Below are positions 25,786 through 34,377 of a DNA stretch of 64,000 bases, piece by piece. The position numbers and the translations under genes are program-made. The DNA is taken from NCBI GenBank assembly GCA_964525485.1, contig CAZGHH010000001.1:18182-82181 (forward strand), in the 5' to 3' direction. Position 1 is the stretch's first letter. Each line of letters begins with the position of its first letter. This DNA comes from DAONBD01 sp964525485. Lineage in GTDB: Bacteria; Patescibacteriota; Gracilibacteria; UBA1369; LOWO2-01-FULL-3. The notes under the pieces are model-generated. The model saw only the letters and a list, made by a program, of their open reading frames with translations. It searched no databases and was not told the origin of the DNA.

Positions 25786-27783
25786 TTATTTCTTTTTTGA
25801 AAATTGAGAAAATGCAATTCCGCCCAAACCGGCTACGGCAAACAGGAATGCAACTTCAGGTCCGCTTTCAGAGACGTCTTTTGGTATCTCGGCCAAATGC
25901 TCTGCACCGGCTGTGCCTTCCAATACGTCGGGAGGTAAATATGTCGAAGACCCGGGAATGCCGGTGACAACATTACTTACGTGTGAAGAAATTCCACCTT
26001 CATTATCGACGGCAACAACTGCAAAATAATAAGTTTTACCATTTATCAAATCTGGAATATACCAGTTTGTAGCGGCGGTCCAAGTATCCACAGCGTATCT
26101 CATATCATTTGGAGCGATACCATAAAATACTCTATAAAATTTAACAGGATTGCCTGTTTTTGGAGCATCCCATTTTAAAGCAACTTTATGATCACCGGGA
26201 TATGCGATTAAGTTAGCTACATCGCCAACCAATGGAGCTGAAGTCGCACCCGGGACATCAGATAGGCCTGGAGTACCTTGTACGCCAACAAGCAAAGGAG
26301 TTTCTTTTTCTTTTTTAGTTTGATTTCCCAAGTTATCGCTAAGCGTTACAACTGAAAGATATTGTCCGGCAGTCACGGGAGCTTTGAATTTCGCAGAATA
26401 ATAACCGTTGCCGGAATCTTTCATTTCATAAGTGCCATCACCAACCTGTAAAAGGACTTTTAATAAGTTGGTCTCGGCATATACTCTTGCTTCAACTTCA
26501 CCTGATGCCGCAACGCCTGCAGGTACATATTCAAGTTTTTCGAAAGTTGGAGGAGTCGTGTCTATTTTAAATTTAATTTTTGAAGAAGAAGCTACGATAG
26601 TTCCTCCATCATTAATAATAGCTACAAAGATTTCATGATCGCCATCAGACATGGCCGCAGTAACAAACATAAAATTACCGGTCGAGTCAGCGGTGGCAGA
26701 TCCTATCTCAGAATTATTATCATATATTTTTAATTTTGCTCCCGGAGTTGCTACTCCTGAAACAACCTGTGTTTTATTTGCAAAGATACCGGGAACAGGA
26801 TTTGAAAGAGTTATAAGATCGCTCGCAGAACCTGAAGTGCCGGAAACGACTACAGTCAACGTCCCGAAAATTTGAATGTCAATTATATCACGTGCTTCTA
26901 TTACATATGTACCGGGAGAATTAAAAGACAGTGCTAATGAAAAAGTATGAGCACCGGCATCTTGTATTCCAAATGTATAGTCAGAAGGCAAATTCACAGA
27001 AGTAGCATCTCCTGACGTAACGGCAAAATGAACAGTTCCATCGTATTCCATAGCAATTTGCTCGGATTGATCCATCGCCGACAAAGTAAATGAAATATTT
27101 TGACCAACTGAAACGGTTTGAGGCAAATCTTTGAAAGCCAAATGAGAAACCGGTCCTGCTGAATTTCCGACAGCATGGCCTATCACGGCGTTTTGACTAT
27201 TCAAAACAGAAGCCGAATACGGAGAATAAGACCTTTGAGTCGCATAAGAATTCGAAGAGGTCGTATTAAAAATTTCATCCGTAGAATTGAAATAAACAAT
27301 CTTAGCTCTTGATGTTAAAACTTTATTTTTAGTCAAATCAAATATTGAATAGGTTGAAACGCCAGGTGTTTTTGAATTCACATTAAAGACGGCCACGCCG
27401 TTTTCGTCAGTCATTTTCGCCGACGGCATGATGTCCGAATCTCTACTGGAAATCAAAGTTAAAACGTCTCCAAATATAGGTTTACCATTTGAATCTCTTA
27501 ATATGATCTCAAGTTCTCCATCATCTTTGCCTATACGTACAACCTGCTCCGAAGGTGAAACCTCAGAGAAATCATCCGAAACAACGCCACTAGAAACAGA
27601 CAAAGTCGAGTTTGCAGAGGTTGAATTCGCGGAAACTGTTGTATTTACAGAAGCCGAAGCCGCGACCGTAGAAGTCGAAGGCTCAACGGCTTTCACAGAT
27701 TCGAAATCGTAAGCAAAGGAAACCGTCAATAACGATAATATAAGTATCCAACCGGCGACCAAACTAAGTATTTTTGTTTTCAT
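25786..27783 (-). CDS. large surface protein with Ig-like and fibronectin type III domains
   Basis: A 665-residue exported protein. The ATG at 27783 gives a proper signal peptide (MKTKILSLVAGWILILSLLT); an upstream TTG would not. Residues about 35-75 are a Ser/Thr/Val/Ala-rich stalk. Several beta-sandwich modules follow, including a Big-like SDLITLSNPVPGIFANK region with PGAKLKIYDN, and a fibronectin III domain near 540-630 (VALKWDAPKTGNPVKFYRVF, TYYFAVVAVDNEGG). The last 25 residues form a TM helix with KKK, so it is probably anchored in the membrane by its C-terminus. Likely an adhesin or wall-associated protein. Confidence 0.75.
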   Translation of the reverse strand: MKTKILSLVAGWILILSLLTVSFAYDFESVKAVEPSTSTVAASASVNTTVSANSTSANSTLSVSSGVVSDDFSEVSPSEQVVRIGKDDGELEIILRDSNGKPIFGDVLTLISSRDSDIMPSAKMTDENGVAVFNVNSKTPGVSTYSIFDLTKNKVLTSRAKIVYFNSTDEIFNTTSSNSYATQRSYSPYSASVLNSQNAVIGHAVGNSAGPVSHLAFKDLPQTVSVGQNISFTLSAMDQSEQIAMEYDGTVHFAVTSGDATSVNLPSDYTFGIQDAGAHTFSLALSFNSPGTYVIEARDIIDIQIFGTLTVVVSGTSGSASDLITLSNPVPGIFANKTQVVSGVATPGAKLKIYDNNSEIGSATADSTGNFMFVTAAMSDGDHEIFVAIINDGGTIVASSSKIKFKIDTTPPTFEKLEYVPAGVAASGEVEARVYAETNLLKVLLQVGDGTYEMKDSGNGYYSAKFKAPVTAGQYLSVVTLSDNLGNQTKKEKETPLLVGVQGTPGLSDVPGATSAPLVGDVANLIAYPGDHKVALKWDAPKTGNPVKFYRVFYGIAPNDMRYAVDTWTAATNWYIPDLINGKTYYFAVVAVDNEGGISSHVSNVVTGIPGSSTYLPPDVLEGTAGAEHLAEIPKDVSESGPEVAFLFAVAGLGGIAFSQFSKKK

Positions 27784-27804
27784 ATTTATTTTTTGAATCA
27801 GTAA

Positions 27805-27833
27805 ATGATACACCAAAAAGCTTTTTTCTTCAA
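27805..27833 (-). promoter_or_regulatory. promoter of the surface-protein gene
   Basis: Minus strand TTGAAG (27833-27828), 17-bp spacer, TATCAT (27810-27805); leader of about 15 bases. Confidence 0.6.
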
Positions 27834-27943
27834 GAATACCCCCCTAGATTCAGAAGATATGTCAAGTCTTAATAAAAACGTCCCCAGAGTTGTAAAAACA
27901 GATGAATTCGTATAAACTCTACGGGACAATAAAGCTATTAATT

Positions 27944-29518
27944 ATGATTAAAAAAATATTTGTATTTTTTACGCTGTCTTTCATGTTATGTGCATCGCCG
28001 ATGTTGAGCATGACTACAGTATTTGCTGACACAGAAAAAGTCGTAACGAACAACATTCAAAAGACATTACTGGAAGCGGTTATCAAAAGTGAAGACACGA
28101 ATTCTGTCAAAGGAAACATGATATTCGACGCTTCCCAGAGTTACATGCCGGAAAATGAAAAAGAATATAAATTCGAATGGGACTTTGGAGATGGAAATAG
28201 AGACCAGGGAATCGAGACTCCTCATTCATATAATAAACCTGGAAGATATACAGTGTCGTTGCGTATTTACAACGACAAAGAAGAATCTGTGACAAAAAAA
28301 GAAATTTTTATATACAACAAATCAATACTTGTACTTACAGATTCTCAAACAAACAAAGCACTCCTGGAAACAGTAAAGGCGTATGGCGAAGACAAAGGCG
28401 TATACATAAAAATTGTAGACAGTTTTGGAGCGAGCTCTGAATTTATATCGGAAGAAATCTTGTACAAAAAGCTGTCCGAATCACTTTCTCATCTTCAAAA
28501 ATCATCGCAAGTTTTGACATGGACTAGAGAAAATTCCGGATTGAACGCTCTTTCTAGACTCGTAACCGAATCGCGATCAAAAGAGCCTATAAACCTTTCA
28601 AGTAAATCAATCATAGTCGTAACGAGCGATATAGAATCTTATTCAGGAAGAATAAAAAACCAGTTTTCACTATTGAACCCAAAAAACATAGTTTTGGTCA
28701 ACGAAGCCGGAGTATATCAAATTATAGATAATCTCACCTTCGAGGATTTAACTAAAAATTTAAAAGAAAAAGGGTATGAATACAAAATCATCACAGAAGC
28801 CAGTTTCAGACTAATGCCGTGGAACTTCTTGTCGTATTTTATATCCGTACTAATAGAAAAAGGGATTCCGGACAATACGATTGCATTACTTTTACTGCTT
28901 CCGGTTATTGCGACGGTCATAACATTCATGAAGCAATTCGTTGGACTCACGACTATGGGGATATTCACTCCAATGGTAATCACTCTCTCGTTTTTAGTAA
29001 TAGGTGTTAACTTCGGACTATTGGTGCTTTTAATGATACTGACGGTAGGAACACTCGTGAGGCAACTATTAAACAAAGCCAGACTTCTTTATATACCGAA
29101 AATGGCGATAGTTATAACATCGACAGCCATTATGCTGTTATTGATGCTTATTTTGAGCTTGTATTTGAATGTTTTTAACGCGACGTTCATATCATTGAGT
29201 ATATTCCCGATGGTGATACTCAGTACTCTTGTGGAACGTTTTATCAGTATCAAAACCGAGCGCGGACTGAAAACAGCAATAGTGCTGATGATTGAAACGA
29301 TAATAGTATCAGTAGTTGCATATATTATAGTTGGGGGAAAAATGGATTTGGGAATAGTTGAATTTCAATTCGGATGGATCAGGGATTTGATGTTAAACTT
29401 CCCGGAATTGGTATTTGCGCTAGTTATAGTTAATGTGCTGCTTGGTAGATGGACAGGTCTTAGAATGTTGGAATTTATAAGATTCAAAGAAGTCATAAGA
29501 CACATAGAAGAAGAATAA
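27944..29518 (+). CDS. PKD-domain 7TM (7TM_transglut-like) membrane protein
   Basis: A 524-residue membrane protein. From ATG 27944 there is a signal peptide (MIKKIFVFFTLSFMLCAS) ending VFADT; an ATG at 27902 would bury it. A PKD domain follows at about 60-115 (FEWDFGDGNRDQ, HSYNKPGRYTVSLRIYN), then an alpha/beta domain to about 280, then about seven TM helices. GLTTMGIFTPMVITLSFL, FPMVILSTLVERF and LLGRWTGLRMLEFIRF match the 7TM_transglut family, which in proteobacteria is fused to an inactive transglutaminase; here PKD replaces it. It is followed after 9 bases by an ATP-grasp fusion, the usual partner of this family. Confidence 0.75.
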   Translation: MIKKIFVFFTLSFMLCASPMLSMTTVFADTEKVVTNNIQKTLLEAVIKSEDTNSVKGNMIFDASQSYMPENEKEYKFEWDFGDGNRDQGIETPHSYNKPGRYTVSLRIYNDKEESVTKKEIFIYNKSILVLTDSQTNKALLETVKAYGEDKGVYIKIVDSFGASSEFISEEILYKKLSESLSHLQKSSQVLTWTRENSGLNALSRLVTESRSKEPINLSSKSIIVVTSDIESYSGRIKNQFSLLNPKNIVLVNEAGVYQIIDNLTFEDLTKNLKEKGYEYKIITEASFRLMPWNFLSYFISVLIEKGIPDNTIALLLLLPVIATVITFMKQFVGLTTMGIFTPMVITLSFLVIGVNFGLLVLLMILTVGTLVRQLLNKARLLYIPKMAIVITSTAIMLLLMLILSLYLNVFNATFISLSIFPMVILSTLVERFISIKTERGLKTAIVLMIETIIVSVVAYIIVGGKMDLGIVEFQFGWIRDLMLNFPELVFALVIVNVLLGRWTGLRMLEFIRFKEVIRHIEEE

Positions 29519-29527
29519 TAAAACAAT

Positions 29528-31900
29528 ATGAAACTTTTTAAGTCATACGGAATTTTAGGAATAAATGCGAGAAATCTTCTTTATATTAAACCGCTAAATC
29601 CGGCAAAAGCTGTAAAATTAGCCGATGACAAAATTAAAACGAAAAAATTTCTTGAGACAAGGGGAATTCCTGTGCCCAAATTATTAAAAGTCATACAAAA
29701 TCACGAAGAATTGGAGAAGTTAGACTTCAAGACATTACCAAATGCATTCGCATTAAAACCAAACAGTGGATTTGGAGGAGAAGGAATAATTCCGATCAAA
29801 TCCAGAGAAGATAACGATTTTATATCGGTAAACGATAAGATCTATACAAAAGAAATGTTATACGATCAGATATTGGATATTCTCGACGGAAGATTTTCTA
29901 TATCAAATATATCTGACATAGCTTTTTTTGAACAATTGATAATTCCCGACAAATCATTGGGGAAGTATTCATATTCAGGATTACCGGACATCCGTATAAT
30001 TGTTTACAACATGGTTCCGGTGATGGCGATGCTAAGACTCCCGACAAAAGAATCAAATGGCAAGGCAAATTTGCATCAAGGGGCGTGCGGAGTCGGGCTG
30101 GACCTAGCTTCCGGGAAGGCAACATACATAGTCAAAAGTAATAAAATTATTGATGAAATAGAAGGTATCGGGAAGTTAGATGACTTAAAAGTGCCATTCT
30201 GGGATGAGATTTTATTGGCTGCATCAAAAATTCAGATGGCTACAAATCTAGGATATTTGGCGGTAGACATGGCTATAGATAAAAATTCAGGACCTTTGCT
30301 CTTGGAAATCAATGCTAGAGCAGGGCTAGGAGTTCAAAATGCGAACTTGGCACCATTAAGAAAAAGATTGGAAAGAATAGAAGGCGTGAAAGTCGGCAAG
30401 CCGGAAAAAGGAGTTCAGATAGCAAAAGACATGTTCGGTGCGGGATTTGAGAAAAAAGAACAAATCACGGTAAATAAGAAAATAATCGGAAAAGAAGAAG
30501 ACGTTGAAATTAACATAAAAAACGAATCTCATGTACTCAAAGCGATAATAGATCCATCTCACGAACGAAGTACTTTGGATATCAAAATCGCTGAAAAATT
30601 AAACCTTACGAAATCTACGGAATATGACGACGAAAAATCCACATTAAAATTAAAATTCACACTAAAAGACAAGAAAATACAAACAGTCGTGGACGTAGAG
30701 AAAATTCAAAACGAAGATTTCAAAATGATAATAGGTGAAAGAGACCTAGAAGGTTTTTTGCTCGATATCAAGGCGAAATCAAGCACAACAAAAAAACATC
30801 AAAAAGCAGTAATTAAAAAAAGAAAGAAAAACCATTTTGAAATTGACGAAGAAATCACTGGAATAGATAACCAAATTAAATTACTTTTCCATTTGCGTCC
30901 GGTAAATCTAGAAGAAGAGAGACAAAAGTTTTTTAATAATTACACTTACAACCCGCAATTTATATATCCGGAACTTAGGTTCAATTCAGACACTTTGAAG
31001 CAAAGATTGGCATTGATAGACAACTACGGAGGTATACTTGGAGAAATATTTGAAGCAAAAAAACAAGAAATAATAAAAAAGATAAATTTACTGGATCACA
31101 TAGGGGAAGAGTCATTCACTCAAAAATCAATTGAACTTTTTGGAAGCCCGGATGAGAACCTTATCAATGAATGCGAAAAATTATTAATAGAAAGCGACAA
31201 AAGCTACAAAAAAGATGCAGATAAAATAATGATATCCTCCGACGATGCAGCAAAAGCATTCAAAAAAGTATTCGAAGAATATGGACTCAAAAATTGGAAC
31301 GTGAAAATCAAAGATGAAATGGTTACAGACTGTGTGGCGGGGAAAAACAACATGCTTTTCGTCAGAAAAAAAGCAACTTTCAGCGAGCATAAAATACAAA
31401 AGTTAATAATCCACGAGATCGAAACGCACATATTGACAGCTGAAAACGGAAAAAATCAACCTTTTGAAATATTTAATAGGGGACTGGCAAATTACTTGGA
31501 AACGCAAGAAGGCCTGGCTGTTTACAACGTCAACGAACAACTCGACAAAAATATCTCAAGAAGTTATAAGGCATTGGCGTTGATTATAGCTATAGCAACG
31601 GCTCATCAAGCATCTTTTAATCAAGTTTTTGAGAAGATTTTATCGTTTGGGCTTTCAATAGAAGATTCATTTAGAATAACCTTGAAAGTTAAAAGAGGCC
31701 TAACGGATACATCATCAAAAGGTGCGTTCACAAAGGATATGATGTACTACAGTGGATATAAACAAATAAAAGAATTTATAAAAAACGGAGGTGAAATGAG
31801 AGATTTATATATAGGAAAATTCAATTTAAAAGATTTGGATTTAATAAAAAAACTAGAAGGACTCACGGACCCGAAAATCTTACCAAAGTGGCTTAGATGA
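29528..31900 (+). CDS. ATP-grasp ligase / retropepsin-like / HEXXXH metallopeptidase-like fusion
   Basis: A 790-residue three-part protein. Residues 1-285 are an ATP-grasp enzyme of the RimK-related glutamate-ligase type: ALKPNSGFGGEGI, LHQGACGVGLDL, GYLAVDMAIDKNSGPLLLEI and NARAGLGVQNAN. Residues about 336-415 resemble the RimB/RloA3-like retropepsin domain (AIIDPSHERSTLDIKIAEKL, IIGERDLEGFLLDI), with the usual D-[TS]-G changed to DPS. Residues about 430-790 match the DUF1704/MATCAP-type zinc peptidase: HEIETH at 629-634 and EGLAVYN with E661 as likely third ligand. It may build and trim peptide tags, with the upstream 7TM protein as membrane partner. It ends with TGA, 2 bases from convergent queA. 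Confidence 0.75.
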   Translation: MKLFKSYGILGINARNLLYIKPLNPAKAVKLADDKIKTKKFLETRGIPVPKLLKVIQNHEELEKLDFKTLPNAFALKPNSGFGGEGIIPIKSREDNDFISVNDKIYTKEMLYDQILDILDGRFSISNISDIAFFEQLIIPDKSLGKYSYSGLPDIRIIVYNMVPVMAMLRLPTKESNGKANLHQGACGVGLDLASGKATYIVKSNKIIDEIEGIGKLDDLKVPFWDEILLAASKIQMATNLGYLAVDMAIDKNSGPLLLEINARAGLGVQNANLAPLRKRLERIEGVKVGKPEKGVQIAKDMFGAGFEKKEQITVNKKIIGKEEDVEINIKNESHVLKAIIDPSHERSTLDIKIAEKLNLTKSTEYDDEKSTLKLKFTLKDKKIQTVVDVEKIQNEDFKMIIGERDLEGFLLDIKAKSSTTKKHQKAVIKKRKKNHFEIDEEITGIDNQIKLLFHLRPVNLEEERQKFFNNYTYNPQFIYPELRFNSDTLKQRLALIDNYGGILGEIFEAKKQEIIKKINLLDHIGEESFTQKSIELFGSPDENLINECEKLLIESDKSYKKDADKIMISSDDAAKAFKKVFEEYGLKNWNVKIKDEMVTDCVAGKNNMLFVRKKATFSEHKIQKLIIHEIETHILTAENGKNQPFEIFNRGLANYLETQEGLAVYNVNEQLDKNISRSYKALALIIAIATAHQASFNQVFEKILSFGLSIEDSFRITLKVKRGLTDTSSKGAFTKDMMYYSGYKQIKEFIKNGGEMRDLYIGKFNLKDLDLIKKLEGLTDPKILPKWLR

Positions 31901-31902
31901 AG

Positions 31903-32937
31903 TTAAATAATTATCATTGCGTCACCGAAGCTAAAAAATCTATATTCATTTTTTTTTGCAATTTCATATAATTCCAGAATTTTTTTTGTGCCATCAATTT
32001 TGAGTCCGTGCTGCTGACATTTATATTCTATAAATGAAGCAACAAGCATGATCAAAGTACTCTTGGGCAGGTGAAAATTTGTAATTAATTTATCGGTAAA
32101 TTTCCACTGATATCCTGGATAAATAAAAATATTAGTATCGGCAGCTTTGGGTTTCAAAATTCCTTTTTCACAAGAAGTTTCAAGTACTCTCACACTGGTA
32201 GTCCCTACAGCAACGATATTTTTTCCCGCATTTTTTGCGCGATTCAATTTTTCAGTGGTGGTATCATCAATTTGAAAAAATTCGCTATGCATTTCATGAT
32301 CAACAACGTCATCAGTTCTGACTGGTAAAAAAGTGCCCAGTCCCACATGTAATAAGACAGTTTCTACGTCAACACCATTGGACTTTAATTTTCTCAGTAA
32401 TTCATCAGTAAAATGAAGTCCGGCAGTAGGTGAGGCCACGCTTCCTTTTTCGACAGCATAGACAGTTTGATAATCATCCAAAGAAGCGTGTGAGTCTTTT
32501 ATATAAGGAGGAAATGGAGCTTCTCCGAAGGACTCTATATTGTGATCAGAGTAAAATCTAATGATTCTCGTGCCGTTAGACAAAATATCGAGAATTTCAA
32601 AAATAAAAATTCCATTATTTTTTTTAACAGAGACTTTCAACCCTTTTTTGAATTTTCTTCCGGGTTTCACCAGACATTCATACACATTATCAGCTACACA
32701 TTTTAATAAAAAAATCTCACATCCATCAAATAAAATTCTGGCTTTTATAACTTTCGATCTATTCAAAACCAAAACATCTTTAGACGAAAGATAATTAACA
32801 ATATCTCTAAAAAGACAGTGTTTAACAGCTAAAGTCTTAGAATCAAATATCAAAAGCTTCGCAGAATCTCTAGGATTAGCGGGATCCTTGGCTATAAAAC
32901 TATCTGGCAAAGCGTAATCGAAATCGGATAATCTCAT
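31903..32937 (-). CDS. queA: S-adenosylmethionine:tRNA ribosyltransferase-isomerase
   Basis: QueA transfers and isomerises the ribose of SAM onto preQ1-modified tRNA to make epoxyqueuosine. The 344-residue protein has DFDYALPDSFIAKDPANPRDSAKLL, the VEKGSVASPTAGLHFT motif, LHVGLGTFLPVRTDDV, HSEFFQID and FHLPKSTLIMLVASF, all diagnostic. Its start overlaps the end of the PP2C gene by 4 bases, so it is the last gene of a four-gene operon otherwise dedicated to signalling and transport. No tgt or other queuosine gene is in the window. Confidence 0.95.
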   Translation of the reverse strand: MRLSDFDYALPDSFIAKDPANPRDSAKLLIFDSKTLAVKHCLFRDIVNYLSSKDVLVLNRSKVIKARILFDGCEIFLLKCVADNVYECLVKPGRKFKKGLKVSVKKNNGIFIFEILDILSNGTRIIRFYSDHNIESFGEAPFPPYIKDSHASLDDYQTVYAVEKGSVASPTAGLHFTDELLRKLKSNGVDVETVLLHVGLGTFLPVRTDDVVDHEMHSEFFQIDDTTTEKLNRAKNAGKNIVAVGTTSVRVLETSCEKGILKPKAADTNIFIYPGYQWKFTDKLITNFHLPKSTLIMLVASFIEYKCQQHGLKIDGTKKILELYEIAKKNEYRFFSFGDAMIII

Positions 32938-34016
32938 GTTCTTTGAATAACAATCAATGTAATGTCATCGAGCTGAGATTCGTCTCCGACAAAGTCAGCC
33001 AAATCTTTTGAGATATGATAATTAACACCAGAAGCATTGTATTGCTCAACATATTCTCTGAAAGAATTTTTTAATCTCTCCAGTCCAAACAACTCGCCGG
33101 ATTTGCTTTTTGCTTCAGTTATTCCGTCACTATACAACACGATAACATCACCGACCTCAAAAGGCAGTTCAATTTCTTTGGCGAGCTTAGAAACATCCGG
33201 AATCATACCCAGAGCAGTTCCTCCACTAGGAATAGCTTCGAGTTGACCGGTAGCTTTTCTAAAAATCAACAAATGTTCATGCCCAGCTCCAACGTAAGTC
33301 ATTTTTTTTGTAGCTTTGTTAAAAGAAAGCATCACAAGAGTCATGAACATCGAAGGCAGAGAGTATTTTTTTATATGTTTATTCACATTTACGATAATAT
33401 CTCTTGCAGTAGGTAAAAAATCGGCAAAAGAATTAATCATTGCGTTAATCATACCCATTAAAAGCCCGGCGCGAACTCCGTGCCCGGTAACATCTCCCAC
33501 ATAAATATACAAATTTTCTTTTGAATCTATAAAATCATAACTATCTCCTCCAATTTCACTCGCCGGAAGATTTTTGGCGACAATTTCAAGTCCGTCCACT
33601 TTCGGTGGCTCACCAGGGAAAATACCTTTTTGAAGTTCATAAGCCATGGTAAGCTCGTCCAACATTCGTTTGCGATCTTTGATGTCAGAGGCAACCTCGG
33701 TAAATCCTTCGGTAACTTTATTGAAAAAATGAGCGATGATTCCTACTTCATCCACCCTTGTCGTAAATATTTTTTTAATACTTTTTCCGGCCAAAGCGAG
33801 TTGTATTTGACCTAAAACGGTTTTTAAAGGCTTTAGAACAATAACAACAAAAGATGTAAGAATTAAAAAAGAAAAAACAATAAAAGCGATAAGCACAACT
33901 TTTGAAGGCAAAGCCTCCCGTCCGTTGAAATAGAAATAAAATCCACCGAATAAAACAACTATCAATAGGAGTAAAACAGCGGCAAACTTCGATGTGATAC
34001 TTCTACTTAAAAACAT
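32934..34016 (-). CDS. membrane PP2C (SpoIIE/RsbU-type) serine phosphatase
   Basis: A 360-residue protein with two TM helices within the first 65 residues, a HAMP-like linker and then a PP2C phosphatase domain. Metal-binding Asp residues lie in EIGGDSYDF, YVGDVTGHGV and LYSDGITEAKS. Proteins of this design dephosphorylate STAS anti-anti-sigma factors in partner-switch cascades. Its start overlaps the stop of a STAS gene by one base, and that STAS protein is the obvious substrate. The small periplasmic loop between the two TM helices may sense a signal. Operon position: third of four. Confidence 0.88.
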   Translation of the reverse strand: MFLSRSITSKFAAVLLLLIVVLFGGFYFYFNGREALPSKVVLIAFIVFSFLILTSFVVIVLKPLKTVLGQIQLALAGKSIKKIFTTRVDEVGIIAHFFNKVTEGFTEVASDIKDRKRMLDELTMAYELQKGIFPGEPPKVDGLEIVAKNLPASEIGGDSYDFIDSKENLYIYVGDVTGHGVRAGLLMGMINAMINSFADFLPTARDIIVNVNKHIKKYSLPSMFMTLVMLSFNKATKKMTYVGAGHEHLLIFRKATGQLEAIPSGGTALGMIPDVSKLAKEIELPFEVGDVIVLYSDGITEAKSKSGELFGLERLKNSFREYVEQYNASGVNYHISKDLADFVGDESQLDDITLIVIQRT

Positions 34017-34375
34017 TAATTAGGTTGTGTTAAAAAATCCTTAAAAGTTGAATAAATAGGTATAATTTCTGAAATTCCTATAGTCTTAAGAACATCTTTT
34101 ACATGAGCATCTGCGCCAACCAATACCAATTTCTTCCCTTTTTGATCGAGATTTGTATGTAATTCAACGAGATATCCAATACTCTCACTATTTATAAATT
34201 TCAAAGAAGTAAAATCGAAAACCAAAGTATCCATTTTAAAGGATTCAACTATCGAATTTATTTCTTTGTGAGTATCGATATATCCGGCTTTATCAAATTC
34301 CCCTGTGAATTTTATGACCTGATATTTTTTATCATTATCAGAATTCCCAATCTCAATAGTCAAAGTAGGTTCCAT
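34016..34375 (-). CDS. STAS-domain anti-anti-sigma factor-like protein
   Basis: A 119-residue single STAS domain. The segment DTLVFDFTSLKFINSESIGYLVEL contains the conserved serine (NSESIG) that an RsbW-type kinase would phosphorylate, and LVGADAHVKDVLKTIGISEIIPIYST is the standard C-terminal half. Unphosphorylated STAS proteins of this kind bind the kinase and release its other partner. Its gene lies between the NTT/HEAT transporter and the PP2C phosphatase, both touching or nearly so; the candidate kinase is at 44230-44757. Confidence 0.88.
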   Translation of the reverse strand: MEPTLTIEIGNSDNDKKYQVIKFTGEFDKAGYIDTHKEINSIVESFKMDTLVFDFTSLKFINSESIGYLVELHTNLDQKGKKLVLVGADAHVKDVLKTIGISEIIPIYSTFKDFLTQPN

Positions 34376-34377
34376 AA

